A stretch of 64,000 nucleotides of DNA, from positions 16,927,501 through 16,991,500 of the forward strand of contig JAPQWV010000017.1 of the NCBI GenBank assembly GCA_027422505.1. The letters run 5' to 3'. A program made the position numbers and the translations under genes. The first letter of the stretch is position 1. Each line of letters opens with the position of its first letter. The notes beneath the pieces are model-generated. The model was not told the DNA's origin. It did not search any database and saw only the letters and a list, made by a program, of their open reading frames with translations. The DNA is from Craterostigma plantagineum. Lineage: Eukaryota; Streptophyta; Magnoliopsida; Lamiales; Linderniaceae. Below, one piece after another: positions 41,810-54,465 of the stretch.

Positions 41810-44441
41810 GTGAATACTGTCACCAACAAACGAAAATTGGAGTCGAACTCAAGATTGCTGTGGCATCTTCGACTCGATCACGCTGGAGAACAGAAGATTC
41901 TTGAGTTGGAGAAAACCGACGTTATAAAGCCGCTTGGGTCTGATCCTTATCCAACTTGTGAATCTTGTATCCTTGGAAAGATGACCAAGTCGCCCTTCAC
42001 AGGGACTTTCACGAGAGCCGCAGAACTTCTCGGTTTGATCCACACGGATGTTTGCGGACCGTTCGGGTAGCGGCTCACGGTAACTTCAATTATTTCGTTA
42101 CCTTCACTGATGATCACTCTCGCTTTGGCAAGGTGTATCTCATGAAGAAGAAGTCTAATACTTTGAATGGTTCAAAGAGTACAAGGCTTTGGTGGAAAAT
42201 CAGACTGGAAAGAGCATTAAAGTTGTTCGATCAGATCGAGGCAGCGAGTACATGAGCCTCGAGTTTGACGAGTTCTTAAAAGAGAACGGGATAATTTCAC
42301 AGATGACACCGCCCGGAACACCGCAGTTGAACGGTGTGTCCGAACGCAGAAATGGAACTCTGTTGGATAAGGTTCGATCTATGCTGAGCTATACAGACAT
42401 GCCCATATCGTTGTGGGGTCATGCCCTGTTAGCGGCAAACATTCTGAATAGATGTCCTACAAAGTCTGTCAATCGTATTCCGTATCAGATATGTACAGGA
42501 AGAAAACCGAGCTTGAATCACATTAGAATTTGGGGTTGCCCCGCGTTTGTGAAAAAGCTTTGTCGGGTATCCTGAGGATTCCATGGGATATCAGTTTTAC
42601 TTCCACGAAGATCAGAGAATCGTTGTAGCCCTTAAGGCTCACTTTCTCGAAGAAGATTTCGTTCGAGAATGTGGAGCGGGGCGCGAAGTAACTCTTGGAG
42701 AGTATTCAGAAGCGCTTTCACAAACTCCAGTGTCGGATGACACCGAGAGCAGTCCGAGATGCAACCTGACTTGCGCAGGTCGGGTAGAGTATTTCGCAGC
42801 TTGAGAGATACGGGATGGTCCACATCGAGCACGAGGTTGCTGCGATGGAAGGGCACGTCGGAGACGATTCCACTACCTATGACCGGACAATCAGGGATAA
42901 AGATTCGGAGAAATGGCTTATAGCTATGCAAGCCGAAATGGATTCTATGCACGAAAACCAAGTCTGGACTCTAGTAGACCTCCCAGATAGTTTTAGACCC
43001 AATGGGTGTAATGGATCTACAAGAGAAAGATAGGATCTGACGGATTGGTTGATACATATAAAGCTAGGCTTGTGGCGAAAGGGTACAGTCAAAAAGAGGG
43101 CATTGACTATGAGGAGACCTTTTCGCCTGTTGCTATGATGAAGTCCATTCGAACATTGCTTGCGATAGCTGCGCACTATGACTATGAGATATGGCAGATG
43201 GATGTGAAAACTGCGTTCCTGAATGGATACCTCAAGGAGGAAATATATATGGAGCAGCCCAAGGGTTTTACATCGCAGGGAGATGCTCATAAGGTATGCA
43301 AACTGAGCAAGTCCATTTATGGACTGAAACAAGCCTCCAGAAGCTGGAATCTTCGGTTCGATGAAGTGGTCAAGGGCCATGGATTCTTAACGAACGAAGA
43401 CGAACCTTGCGTCTACAAGAAAAGCAGTGGGAGCAAAATATCTTTCCTCGTATTGTACGTGGACGCCATCCTTTGATAGGAAATGATATTGGAATGCTCT
43501 CGATGGTGAAAGCGTGGCTTTCGACCGAATTCTCCATGAAAGACTTGGGAGAAGCTACCTACATCTTGGGGATTCGCCTTTATAGAGATCGAGCGAATCG
43601 TATGTTAGGACTCTACCAGGCCCTTTATTTAGAGAAGGTCCTGAAGCGATATAATATGGACAACTCTAAGAAAGGGTTCTTGCCTATGCGGCATGGGATT
43701 CGCCTTTCCAAGGCTATGAGCCGTCAAAGTGAGTTGGAGCGGAAAGAGATGAATGGAATCCCCTATGCATCCGCGGTGGGTAGCTTGATGTACGCGATGC
43801 TTTGCACGCGACCTGACTTGGCGTACGCTGTGAGCGTAGTCAGTCGGTTTCAGGCTGACCCTAGTAAGGAACATTTGACAGCAGTGAAGACTATCCTCAA
43901 GTACCTCAGACGGACTAAGGATATGATACTGGTCTACGGTAATAGAGAATTGGAAGTGGAAGGGTATACGGATTCGGATTTTCAGTCTGACGTGGACGAC
44001 CGAAAATCCACTTCAGGATTCGTCTTTACGCTCAACGGTGGAGCGGTGTCTTGGAAAAGTTCCAAACAGAGCACTACTGCAGATTCCACCTGTGAAGCAG
44101 AGTATATAGCGGCCTCAGAGGCAGCAAAGGAAGGTGTTTGGATGAGAAAGTTCTTGGAAGAACTTGGTGTCGTTCCTGTAGCAGATATACCATTGCCATT
44201 GTGGTGTGACAATACTGGCACTATTGCTCAGGCAAAAGAACCGCGGTCTCACAGCAGGTCCAAACATATAGAAATAAAGTACCAAGTGCTACGTGGATTC
44301 ATTGAGAATGGCTACGTAGCCGTGCAGAAGATTGCGACCGCGGAAAACGTGGCCGACCCGTTCACCAAGCCTCTATCACAGGCAGTGCTGGCTAGATATC
44401 TCGAAAAGATGGGTATTAGATACTGCAGCGCATGGCATTGA
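41810..44441 (+). pseudogene. Copia-2 integrase, reverse transcriptase and RNase H, frameshifted
   Basis: Successive frames give pre-integrase and zinc finger (LLWHLRLDHAGEQKI ... CESCILGK), integrase core (IHTDVCGPFG, VVRSDRGSEYMSLEFDEF, PGTPQLNGVSERRNGTLLD), RT ([55 protein letters not shown]) and RNase H (YTDSDFQSDVDDRKSTSGF, TCEAEYIAASEAAKEGVWMR, WCDNTGTIAQAKEPRSHSRS, VADPFTKPLS). There are at least five frame breaks. The RT catalytic box reads YVDAIL followed by a stop (43474-43476) instead of YVDD. It belongs to a Copia lineage other than Copia-1, Tork-like in style. Confidence 0.85.
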
Positions 44442-44456
44442 GTGCAAGTGGGAGAT

Positions 44457-44990
44457 TGTGAGGAATATGCCGAGTTAAGTTGAGTCACTGTTCTCGATGA
44501 GTACGAGAAAGGAAGGCACCAGTGGACTCTTAACCTCGAGCATTAAAAGTCCGTAAGCCTTAGGCTCGAGTTGCTGGATAACCGATTACGGCTTATTTGT
44601 CGATGACCTATCGAGTGCCGATACCCCCTTGGAAGCGGAGGTCAAGACTTGTGATGCGAGTCGAATCAAGGGATTGAATGTTTCATGGACACTGACTCAC
44701 GGGTCGTACGGTCGAACATGGCTTATTACTCAAGAGTGTCAATGACCGACGTCAACACTATAGTAGTCTACGTGAACCTTAGACCGAAAGGGGCTTTGGC
44801 GGAGTTGACTTTGAAGTCTCGACTGTCACTGGTTCCCCTCGACCCGATTTGCTGTTGCATGGGTCACCGGGCCTGATGCTGTCTATGATGACGATTTGTG
44901 ATTGCCGGGCTTAGACCGCCGAGTACGGATTCACAGTCTCGCAAGTAATTGAGATAAGTGTCCCATGAGGACGGCGACGGGAAATCACGG
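44457..44990 (+). repeat. Copia-2 3' LTR, truncated
   Basis: Begins TGTGAGGAATATGCC, then jumps to GAGTTAAGTTGAGTCACTG, lacking about 170 bp present in the LTR at 54466. It ends in GGGAAATCACGG, where the intact LTR reads GGGAAATTACGAAATCC; the duplication junction follows. Confidence 0.8.
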
Positions 44991-45029
44991 GTCCGTAAGC
45001 CTTAGGCTCGAGTTGCTGGATAACCGATT
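44991..45029 (+). other. Templated filler at the duplication junction (39 bp)
   Basis: The 39 bases at this position (starting GTCCGTAAGCCTTAGG, ending TAACCGATT) are identical to 44549-44587, about 440 bp upstream in the same LTR. They sit between the broken Copia-2 LTR and the broken Copia-1 ORF. Such filler copied from nearby DNA is a hallmark of repair by template switching or synthesis-dependent end joining. Confidence 0.9.
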
Positions 45030-46275
45030 CACATCTACGCCAACCGACGCCCAAATCATCCTAGCCAAAACCATCACCTCATCGGAACCACCAGAATCTC
45101 CACCACAACCATCCCCACAATCCTCAAACTCCTCCGACGCAACACCCTTGCCACCACACAGCCATACCCCTCTCAATACCGATTCCAACATGGCTTCCGA
45201 GGACGTCTACTGTGCACAGAACGAGATCGAGGCCTACATCTTTAACGATGAATGGCTGTACACACCCGCCGATGCAGTAGCAGCCAGGAAGTTGGTGGAA
45301 AATGCTCGACGTCTGCTAAAGGAAGCCTCGCTCACTCTAATCAACACTGCAGAAAACGAAAACGGAGAGGAGTACGACGCTGAACCTGCCGAGCTCGAGA
45401 ACATCCTACAATTTCAAGCACAGCAAGCTGAGGCTCATGCTGCTCAACCGGATGTGCCCACGGCGGATATACCAAAAGCACCGTGGAAAATTAAGAAGAT
45501 CACCGCGCCATTTCAAGAAGAGATCAGGAAGAGGATCTGGCGGCGCAAGGAGCAAATCATCACGACCTTCAACGAATATGAGCTGATGAACATTCAAATT
45601 TAGAGCGAGGAAAAGAAGAAGCTCTATCCATGGAGCCTTCTTTGCCACAAGTGCACAAAGAGGACGCTGTGCGATGAAGAAAACATCGCTCTGGAAATGA
45701 ATCGGGCCCCCATCTGCAAAGTCACTGACCTTCGCCAAGAGTCGAAAGGACGTGTTCACTATCCAGTGTTCACGGTGATGAGACAGGACGAGAGCTGCTG
45801 TGAAGTAAGCGAGTCGGACTTCAAATTTCTGCGCTTAGGTGATCTGTACAACATGCTGGAATCCATGAAGCAGTTCAGACTCGTCCTCAGAAGTTCGGGA
45901 CATCTCGTACGGGCTGAACCGGTCACCATGGGCTACATAGCTCTCAAGCGCCATATGCTCCGACAGGTCAGATTCTTCGCCACCCATGATCTGCAGATGG
46001 CGGTGGAGCACAACCTGAAGAAGGTGAACCTAAATCACCCATCTTTCAATAACGCGGACGACTACCGAGAAGGCGATGTGATCGACGGAGATGATCCGGC
46101 GGTCGCCTACTCGAACTACAAGGGAAAGATGAGGCTGCTGCGCTGCTCCGAAGTGGCAAAATTCTCAGATGGGACGCTCACCATCATCCAAGACAAACTC
46201 ATGAGGATTTGCCGCATCCTTTCGGAAGAAGATCCACACTGCCGATCCAAGTCGCGAAGTTCATCGACGCTATAG
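45030..46275 (+). pseudogene. Copia-1 post-pol ORF, C-terminal part, copy B
   Basis: Starts in mid-ORF at the duplication junction (TSTPTDAQIILAKT) and follows 29222-30467 almost exactly, including the TAG (45601-45603) between the two halves. Differences are a few substitutions, for example NLNHPSFNN versus NLNRPSFKN. Without upstream gag and pol it cannot be expressed as in the original element. Confidence 0.75.
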
Positions 46276-46410
46276 CTGATCGAATGGTCCTTCGAAGGAA
46301 TCTCCGCGCCTTCGAGTTCAAGCTAGGACTTCGCGATACACACACTCGCTAATCCACCATCACAACGCCCAAGTTCCAAAACTCCCAACAATTGACACAA
46401 AGGGGGAGAT

Positions 46411-46708
46411 TGTTAGGATATTTATAGATTGTGTCAATAGTTTAAGTCTTGGGTTTAATATTGTAATTATCTTTGTAGCTTGGGCTTTGGACTAGAATGT
46501 AATTATTTAAATTTTTAGTGTTTGGGCCTTAATATACCTAGGGTTAATGTGGTATATAAGGTTTTACCAACACAATTTGAAAGGTAATCAAAGATCAGAA
46601 GGCTTATCCTATTTTTCACACAATACACACACTTGAAGGTGAGAACCTCTCCCTTTTCATTCCATTAAAGCCTCTTTGATTCCTTGTTTGGTGCAATCGG
46701 GACAAACA
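46411..46708 (+). repeat. Copia-1 3' LTR, copy B
   Basis: 298-bp LTR, TGTTAGG...GACAAACA, nearly identical to 30603-30900 and preceded by a polypurine tract. There is no second Copia-1 LTR in this copy, as expected for a duplicated fragment. Confidence 0.9.
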
Positions 46709-47999
46709 ACTGACACCAGCAAGATCAATGGGGTCAAGATCAAAATGATGCTATTCCCATTCTCGCTGAAGTTTAGAGCGAAGGATTGGATTGAGATGTT
46801 GCCACCCCGGTCGATCACCACATGGGAGGAGCTGCGAGCCGCATTCATTGGCCACTAGTTTCCATTATGAAAGTGCTAAGGCTAAAGACGGAGATATCGC
46901 TCTTCCACCAGAAGGTCTCAGAAAATCTCTATGAAGTATGGGAGCGATACAAGTCGCTACTGAAGAAATGCCCCAGCACGGAATGTCGAAGGCAGCCCAG
47001 ATCAACCGATTCCATGAGGGGCTTAGTGATCAGACTGTTCACATGTTAGATGGAGCCACAGGAGGAGGGCTCGTGAAGCTTAGTACGACCGATGCTTGGA
47101 GCCTGATTGAGGATTACTCGAGGAACAGTTTCATGAGGGCAAATACGGGGATTAAGACTCCAGGCGTGTTCGGAGTGAACGAGGAGACGGCCACGACGGG
47201 CAAATTCGAGGCACTCCAACAACAAATCGCGGCGACGAATTCTCAGCTGCAGACTGTCATTGGTGCACTACTTCTAAAATCCGGGCAGGCACACCCCGTG
47301 AACGCCATGACGACTACTGCACTGACGCAGCATACGCCGTACATACAGTTGTGTGGGATTTGTGGCGCAGCCCATGAGACGTCCGAATGCCAACTCGGAC
47401 AACCCTTAGAGCATGTAGACTACATGGGGAATTAACAAGGCGGCAAGCGGAGTTACCAGGCTCGAGCCCATCCCAACTTGGAGTATGGGAATCAGAACCA
47501 TAATTGGCAAGGACCGCCGAGGTTTCAGCCTAGACCATCCGGTTTTGAAAGCGGGGCGCCACGACAGTATCAGAATGCACCCGCGGGGTCAGGATCTGAC
47601 GATATGAAGGAGATGAAGGACATAATGAAGACGCTCCTCACAAATTTCAACAACACCACCGCAGCCCATGAGAGTCGAATGACGAAGATGGAGGAGTATA
47701 TGGAAGCGAACAACATACGGACTCAGGACACAGACGCTTCGATCAAAAAGTTGAAGCAACAATTTGGCCAGATGGCGAAACAATTGGCGGGGCAAAACCA
47801 AGGATCACTCCCGAGCTATACCGAGCCGAATCCAAATGAGTATTGCAAGGCGGTGACCTTGAGGAATGGGAGAGGATTGCAAGAAGTGCCCTCCAAGAAG
47901 AAAGTGAAGGAGAACGCCAACTTCAAGAGCCATGATGAGCCAGAAGTGGAGGAAATCAAAGGCGACGATGTCGAGAAGGCCGAAGCTGAGAAGGAGTAG
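46709..47999 (+). pseudogene. Athila gag, copy B
   Basis: As copy A with the same TAG (46856-46858) and frame breaks. A 9-bp deletion removes three codons near 46738. One frame (47478-47999) is longer than in copy A because the base missing from copy A near 31764 (CACACAGTATC versus CACGACAGTATC) is present, so copy B keeps the older state there. Confidence 0.82.
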
Positions 48000-48044
48000 G
48001 TCGAGCCCGAAAATGAAAAGGCGAAGGAGATTGAGCGGCCACCG

Positions 48045-49260
48045 GTGAAGCCATACCAGCCAGAGATTCCCTACCCAGCTCGATTGAAGAAGGACAAGGA
48101 CGAGGCGCAGTTCGGTAAATTTATGAGTATGTGTAAAGAATTACATATTAACTTACCGTTTGTCGAAGTTATTACACAGATTGCCAATTTCGGTAAGTTC
48201 CTGAAGGAGCTGATGCGAACAGAAGGAAGCTCGAGCATGTTTCCACAGTATGCATACAAGGAGAATGCTCGGCGATACTCCAAAGCAAGATGCCAAAGAA
48301 GCTCAAGGACCCAGGAAGTTTTACTATTCCCTCCCTGTCTTAAAGGTGATTTAGTAGTTGAGCGAGCTTTAGCTGATCTAGGCGCTAGTATTAATCTGAT
48401 GCCATATTTAATGTTTAAGCGTTTAGGATTAGGCGAACCACGACCCACTAGGATGAGCCTCCAATTAGCCGATAGGTCATTAAATACCCTCGATGTGTTA
48501 TCGAGCATATCCTAGTTAAAGTCGATAAGTTTGTGATTCTTGCTGATTTTAGACATGGAAGAGGATGATAATGTCCCGTTAATTCTAGGTCGACCATTCT
48601 TAGCTACGGCAAGACTATGATAGATGTTAGTGGGACGTTAACTTTGACGGTAGATGGAGAAAAAGTCACGTTTAATATGGCTGATACGATGAAAAAGACT
48701 AACGAGCATGATGATAAGTGTTATTATTTAGACGCTTTTGAGCACAATTTTCTCTTTTCTATACAAGGTCAATCACAGGCTTTCTGCAAGGAGGATGCGT
48801 GGATGATTATGGCGATTGACGAGTGTGAGGAGGAGGTCGACGAGCCCATCGTAGCCCTCGACGAGAGCAGCGAGGAGGACAAGGAGAAAAGTTCAGTCGA
48901 GGAGCCACCGGTCCTCGAGTTAAAGCCACTGCCTGACCACCTCGAGTACGCATTTCTCGGCAGCAACGAGGGGCTATTAGTCATCATTTCATCAAGCCTC
49001 GACGAAGGACAGAAGAGCCAGCTCTTGGACGTGTTGATAGTGCACAAGAAGGCCTTGGCGTGGAAGATATCCGACATCAAGGGCATCAACCCGAGCTACT
49101 GTACACACAAGATCCTCCTGGAGACGAGTTTAAGCCGGTCGTTCAATGTCAAAGGCGACTCAACCCCAACATGAAGGATGTCGTGAAGAAGGAGGTGACT
49201 AAGTTATTAGACGCATGGATGATCTATTCCACAGACAGCACATGGGTCAGCCCGGTCTAG
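48045..49260 (+). pseudogene. Athila protease and linker, copy B
   Basis: Corresponds to 32245-33460. The protease motif reads ALADLGASINLMP, closer to the usual Athila form than the DPGAS of copy A. Frame breaks before the linker and before the RT start are shared with copy A. Confidence 0.82.
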
Positions 49261-49321
49261 TGGTCCCAAAGAAGGGAGGCATGACGGTTGTCACCAACGG
49301 CAAGAACATGTTGATTCCGAC

Positions 49322-50168
49322 TAGTGGTGTGCAATGGTTTAGAAAACTGCCCGCACCGCACCACACAGCACCGTATAATACATTTAACTGCTAAAACCGC
49401 GGTTAAATTTTATTTATGAAACCGCATCGTAATAATGGTGCGATGTGAATTATTGGTACAAACCGCACCGTAATAGCCGTACCGCACCTTCTAATTTTTC
49501 TTTATGGTAATCGTACACTAGTCGTATGTGGAATTTAATTCTTAGTCTAATCATTTTTCTTTACTAAGAAGTCTTTTAATTATATGCTAATTTTGTTGAT
49601 CATACGAAAGTTATATCTTTACTATCATACTTAATTTTATTTTTATGTTATACATGTTTTTATAAGAACAAACGGCGGAACATGTAGGGTTAAATAGATA
49701 CGACTCGAACATTTAATAACAAATTGACCTACTATTTACATTTTGAGCTTCCAATCGGACCACAAAGGTAAACCAATATATTAAAATAAAAACATTGGCC
49801 CCTAATATAAGTAAAGCCTAATATAAATTAAGATAACGATACTAATTTTTTTGGACAATGGTGACGCTTCGAATATGAGGTAGATACCTCGACTTGCGCC
49901 TTGTTTCTGAGGCGAGGCGATGTCTCATCACCTTTTAGCGCCTAACGCTTTTTAAAACTATTTTTTCATTCGATAAAAAATAAGTATTTTCTTCGTTCGG
50001 TTAGAAACCGCATAACTGCACTGCAACCGCACCAAACCGCTCGAAACCGTACATGTGTTTTTATTTTTCAAAACCGCGGTTTGAGAATTGTTTTTCAAAA
50101 AACCGCATATAGTGGTTTGGTGCGGAATTAACCGAAAACCGCCGAAAACCGCACCTCGCACACCCCTA
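49322..50168. mobile_element. hAT non-autonomous element in Athila RT, copy B
   Basis: Same insertion as 33522-34369 with the perfect ATTCCGAC duplications (49314-49321 and 50169-50176) and one base shorter. Confidence 0.9.
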
Positions 50169-50176
50169 ATTCCGAC

Positions 50177-51406
50177 GAGGACCGTAACTGGGTGGCTATC
50201 GACTATAGGTAGTTGAACGACGCCACGCGAAAGGATCATTTTCTTTTACCATATATTGATCAGATGTTAGAAAAATTATTCGGTCGCTCATTTATTGTTA
50301 CCTTGATGGCTTATCAGGATATCTACAGATTCCTATAGAACCTGAGGACCAGGAAAGACCACCTTCACTTGCCTGTTCGGGACTTTCGCGTACCGAAGGA
50401 TGCCATTCGGTCTTTGCAATGCCCCAGCCACCTTTCAGCGATGTATGATGGCCATATTTGATGAGCTGTTAGGTGAGGTAATGGAGGTATTTTTGGGTTG
50501 TCGTTCGATGTATGCTTGTCTAATTTGAAGCTCGTACTCGCACGCTGCGACGAACCGAACTTGGCACTTAATTGGCGAAAGTGTCATTTCATGGTTCGAG
50601 AGGGTATAGTTCCGGGCCATAAGATTTCCTCTAGAAGAATCAAAGTGGACCGAGCTAAGTTAGAGACGATATAAAAGTTACCCATTCCCTCGAACATGAA
50701 GTCGATTAGGAGTTTTTTAGGACATGCTGGTTTTTATCATAGGTTTATTAAGGACTTTTCTAAGTTGCACGACCCATGTCTAGATTACTTGAAAATGATG
50801 CTCTGTTTGAGTTTACTGATGAGTGCTTGCATGCATTTAGTTTACTTGAGGAGCGACTTATCGCAGCATCTATTATGGTCGCCCCCGACTAGGGGTTACC
50901 CTTTGAACTAATGTGCGATGCTAGTGATTATGCAGTTGAGGCCGTGTTAGGGCAGCACAAGGACAACCATTTTCGGCCGATCTACTATGCGAGTAAGATG
51001 TTAGACGCAGCCCAAACAAATTACACGACCTCCGAAAAAAGGAGCTGTTAGCTGTCGTGTTCGCCTTCGACAAATTCAGGTCATATCTTATCTTATCAAA
51101 GGTTATTCTGTTTACCGACGATTCCGCCCTTAAATATTGCTAGCAAAGCCGGATGCCAAGCCCCGGCTGGTAAGATGGATCCTACTCCTTCAAGAGTTCA
51201 ACATAGATATACGAGACAAGAAAGGCGCGGAGAGTATAGCAGCGGATCACCTCTCTCGACTAGAGGAGTCCGAAATTTATAACAAGGACGGCAAAGCAAT
51301 TCTGGACATGTTCCCAGACGAGCACTTATATTCGATACAGTTGGTAAGTGCAGATACTTCTTGGTTTCACATTATGCTAATTATCTTGTTGCGAGTGTCT
51401 TACTAA
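50177..51406 (+). pseudogene. Athila reverse transcriptase and RNase H, copy B
   Basis: Matches 34378-35607 with the same lost catalytic box (VFLGCRS) and stops. RNase H differs by a substitution giving LFTDDSALKY where copy A has LFTDHSALKY. Confidence 0.82.
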
Positions 51407-51501
51407 AGGAGTAGACGAGTCAGCAAAAGAAGAAATTCTTTTCTGGCCTGAAGTACTACTTTTGGGAAGTTTCATATCTTTTTAGGCGATGTGCGGACCA
51501 G

Positions 51502-52645
51502 GTGATACGTCGATGCGTCTCCTTCCCAGAGACGACACAGATTCTTAGGCATTACCACAACGGACCGACCGGACGGCATTACGCAGCCAACCGAACCGCT
51601 CAGAAGGTGCTGGAAAGCGGATTCTACTGGCCTACGATCTTCAAAGATGCCCAAAAGTACGTTGACACTTGTGATCAGTGTCAACGCGCAGGTAATCTCT
51701 CAAAATGCGACGAAATGCCTCAGAACGTTATTTTAGTATGCGAGATTTTTGACGTATGGGGTATAGATTTCCTGGGTCCATTTCCTAGCTCATATAATAA
51801 TAAATATCTTCGTCGCTGTAGATTACGTGTCCAAGTGGGCTGAGGCGCAAGCCTTGTCAACGAACGACGCCAGGGTAGTTGTTAGATATCTACGGAATTT
51901 ATTTTCACGTTTTGGGGCGCCTAGGTGCATTATTAATGATAGGGGTACACACTTTTGTAACACCCAGTGTGCACGTACATTAGAGCGTTACGAGGTTAGA
52001 CAGTTTATCCACCCCTTACCACCCCCAAGCTAGCGGTCACGTCGAAGTAGTGAACCGTGAGTTGAAACGCATCTTAGAAAAGACCATCGAAGGGAACCGT
52101 AGGGAGTGGGCGAATAAGTTGAATGATGTGCTTTGGGCTAATAGGACTGCATATAAGACACCCATAGGCACTACACTGTATAGATTAGTCTATGGGAAGG
52201 CATGCCACCTTCCCGTAGAAATCGAGCACAAGGCTTATCGGGCGATCAAGTCCTTGAATTTTGATTTAGAAGAAGCCAGCGGAAAGCGGCAACTCCAAAT
52301 CAACGAGTTAGACGAGTGGCGTTTATCGGCTTACGATAACGCTCGCGTGTATAAAGAGCACTCGAAAGTCTACCATGATAAGAAGATTAGGCAAAGGCGA
52401 GAGTTTCAGGAAGGGGATCAAGTCCTTCTTTTAACTCTCGACATAGGCTTTTTCCCGGCAAACTTAGATCACATTGGTCGGGACCGTTCACTGTAATGCG
52501 TGTTTTCCCATACGGTACTGTCGAGATTTCAGGAATGGAACAGGGAACTTTCAAAGTGAACGGCCACAGGCTGAAGCACTATCATGGAAGCGAGGGAGAT
52601 ATGAGCGAAAAAGAGGTGCTATGCCTGGATTCCCAGCCATCCTAA
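51502..52645 (+). pseudogene. Athila integrase, copy B
   Basis: As 35703-36849 but with two further lesions: a 2-base loss near 51806 (AATAAATATC versus AATAAGTATATC) that shifts the catalytic core, and loss of one T near 52433 that shifts the C-terminal domain. The ancestral frameshift before the catalytic Glu is shared. Confidence 0.85.
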
Positions 52646-52750
52646 GCGAACGAGGGTACGTCCGGCTAAAGACGATAAAAGAAGCGCTTCTTGAGAGGCA
52701 ACCCAGGTATTTTAGTTTATGTTTAGGCATTTAAGTACTCGCAGTGTTTT

Positions 52751-53039
52751 ATCATGGCCAGAAGATCAATCTTCACGGCTGTGACTCTTCAAACAGCACT
52801 TGCGGCATTCAGTCACGGCGAGAAGCTTAAGCTTCACGGCCATGACACCATAAATAGTACGTTCGGCATCTTGTCATGGCCAGAAGCTTAAGCTTCATGG
52901 CCGTGACTGTCGCGGGCAGCAAAAAAAAATATTGCTACATTGTGTCACAGCCAGAAGCTTAAGCTTCACGGCCGTGACCACGTAAATGTCGCTTGCTGTG
53001 TATGGTCACGGCCAGAAGCTTAGGCTTCACGGCCGTGAC
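52751..53039. repeat. Array of five 35-bp palindromes, copy B
   Basis: Same five palindromes and spacing as 36955-37243 with no visible change inside the units. Confidence 0.9.
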
Positions 53040-53048
53040 ACTTACGGG

Positions 53049-53887
53049 TTATAAAAAAAATTATTATTAACCCTAATAGAATGCGACCCCCCTCCCAAAA
53101 CCCACTTTTCTCCCTCTCTTCTCTTCCTCTCTCTTTTCATCTTCCTCACGCCCTCAAACCACCACCACCCAACCCCAATTTAACTAGCTCTGACCACCTA
53201 GTCTGCCGACCACCTCCGCGAGAAGCCACGACCAAACTCAGGTGAACTCACATAATTTCGATCTAACTCATTAAGCTCAAAAGGTATGATTTGTTTTTCA
53301 AACCTATTAGGATTCAATTTGCGGCATTTCGTCGATTTTGATAATCTTTGGGTATGAATAAGCGTTCTTCGTTTTCTACGTGTTATGCTTGATATGGGTT
53401 CGCTTAATTAGTTGAATTTCACATTGAATTTTGAATTTTATAACGTTGAACCCTAATTTTCGAATTTGGGGATTTTCAAAATTGGGTTTAATTTGGTGTT
53501 TTTCTTGCTCTTTTATGGTTGGATACATGCTAAGTAACACCTTAGGTATGCTTAATTTGTTAATTTCGTCCATTAATTTTGCTTTGGATGAGGAACCCTA
53601 ATTTCGAATTTTGGGGATTTGTTTTGGAAAATTTTGGCGAAAATTGTTTCTTTGAATGGTTTCATTCAGCTCTGATTTATCGTATGAGGTCTAAGAGTAC
53701 GCTTCGTGGTCGATTTTGAGTTTGGGGTACATATAATATGTTGCACGCCACGTGTTCGACAAAATGCCACTTGAGTTTTTTATGTGTATTGAATATTACG
53801 TGTCTTTTGTCGCTATTTTGGTCGAGTCGAGCTTCTTTGAATTTAATTGCTATACTTTCTTCGAGCTCACATGCGTTTTCAGGTACT
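53049..53887 (+). promoter_or_regulatory. Putative internal promoter, leader and intron of Athila env-position ORF, copy B
   Basis: Counterpart of 37253-38093: TTATAAAA, CT-rich leader, donor-like AAAAG|GTATGA at 53283/53284 and acceptor TTTTCAG ending 53882, before ATG 53888. The acceptor is a better splice consensus than the TTTTATAG of copy A. Confidence 0.45.
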
Positions 53888-54465
53888 ATGCCTAGACAGC
53901 GATCCACCGCTCAGCGTGACCCAGCTTCGCGCTCGCCGGTTCGTCAACGGCGACACCGACCACGCCGTCACTTATAGCCGCTATGCAGACATTCACTGAT
54001 GATACCCAGACGGCACGGTACAATAGGATGCGGGAGATGCAGTTCATCCCTACCGACCAAATAGATCACGACACACTCGCGAAGCACTACATCGACCAGC
54101 AAGTCGCCCATTATCTGTCGCTCAGTGGATGGGTCAACTTCTTCCACATAGACGAGTCGGCGTACAAAGAGCTGACGCTGGAGTTCCTGTCCACCTTCCC
54201 CCACGAGGAATACGGCTATAATACAGTCAAATTCCGGGCATCTAACGAGTAGCATACGGTCGACGTCGACGACTTGTGCGGGGCTCTTGGAGTGCCAGTA
54301 CCGTAGTTCGGGAGCGAAGGACCATACCCGGACAAGCACTACAACAATTACCTCCGGCGTCTGGCGGACAAGCACCCTTGTTGGGCTGACATTGCACGAT
54401 CCGGCGAGCCAGAATTCAACGTAAAGACTTCGAAGGCGTCCTCGTTCAGGAGCCCAGGGCTACGC
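53888..54465 (+). pseudogene. Athila env-position ORF, N-terminal part, copy B
   Basis: Same product and breaks as 38094-38671. The frame 53983-54252 is longer than its copy-A counterpart because a stop in copy A (TAG near 38213) is a Gln codon here. It is split by the Copia-2 solo LTR and resumes at 56384. Confidence 0.72.

Larger units (their letters stand above)
29222..44990. repeat. Tandem segmental duplication, first copy (unit about 15.8 kb)
   Basis: From the CACATCTACG at 29222 onward the sequence is repeated from 45030 with only a few differences per several hundred bases. The match runs through the Copia-1 tail and 3' LTR, the Athila, its hAT insert and the first 1.2 kb or more of the Copia-2 LTR. 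The unit ends inside the Copia-2 3' LTR at 44990, joined to 45030 through a 39-bp filler. Offset between copies starts at 15808 and drifts by small indels. Confidence 0.88.
38672..44990 (+). mobile_element. Copia-2: degenerate Ty1/Copia element, 3' LTR cut by duplication junction
   Basis: It begins TGTTAGGAATATGCC directly after TACGC (38667-38671), runs through a rearranged 5' LTR, gag and pol remnants, and a 3' LTR that starts at 44457 after the purine-rich AGTGGGAGAT. The 3' LTR has an internal deletion of about 170 bp relative to the intact LTR at 54466, and it ends at 44990 where the filler and second duplication copy begin. Confidence 0.82.
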
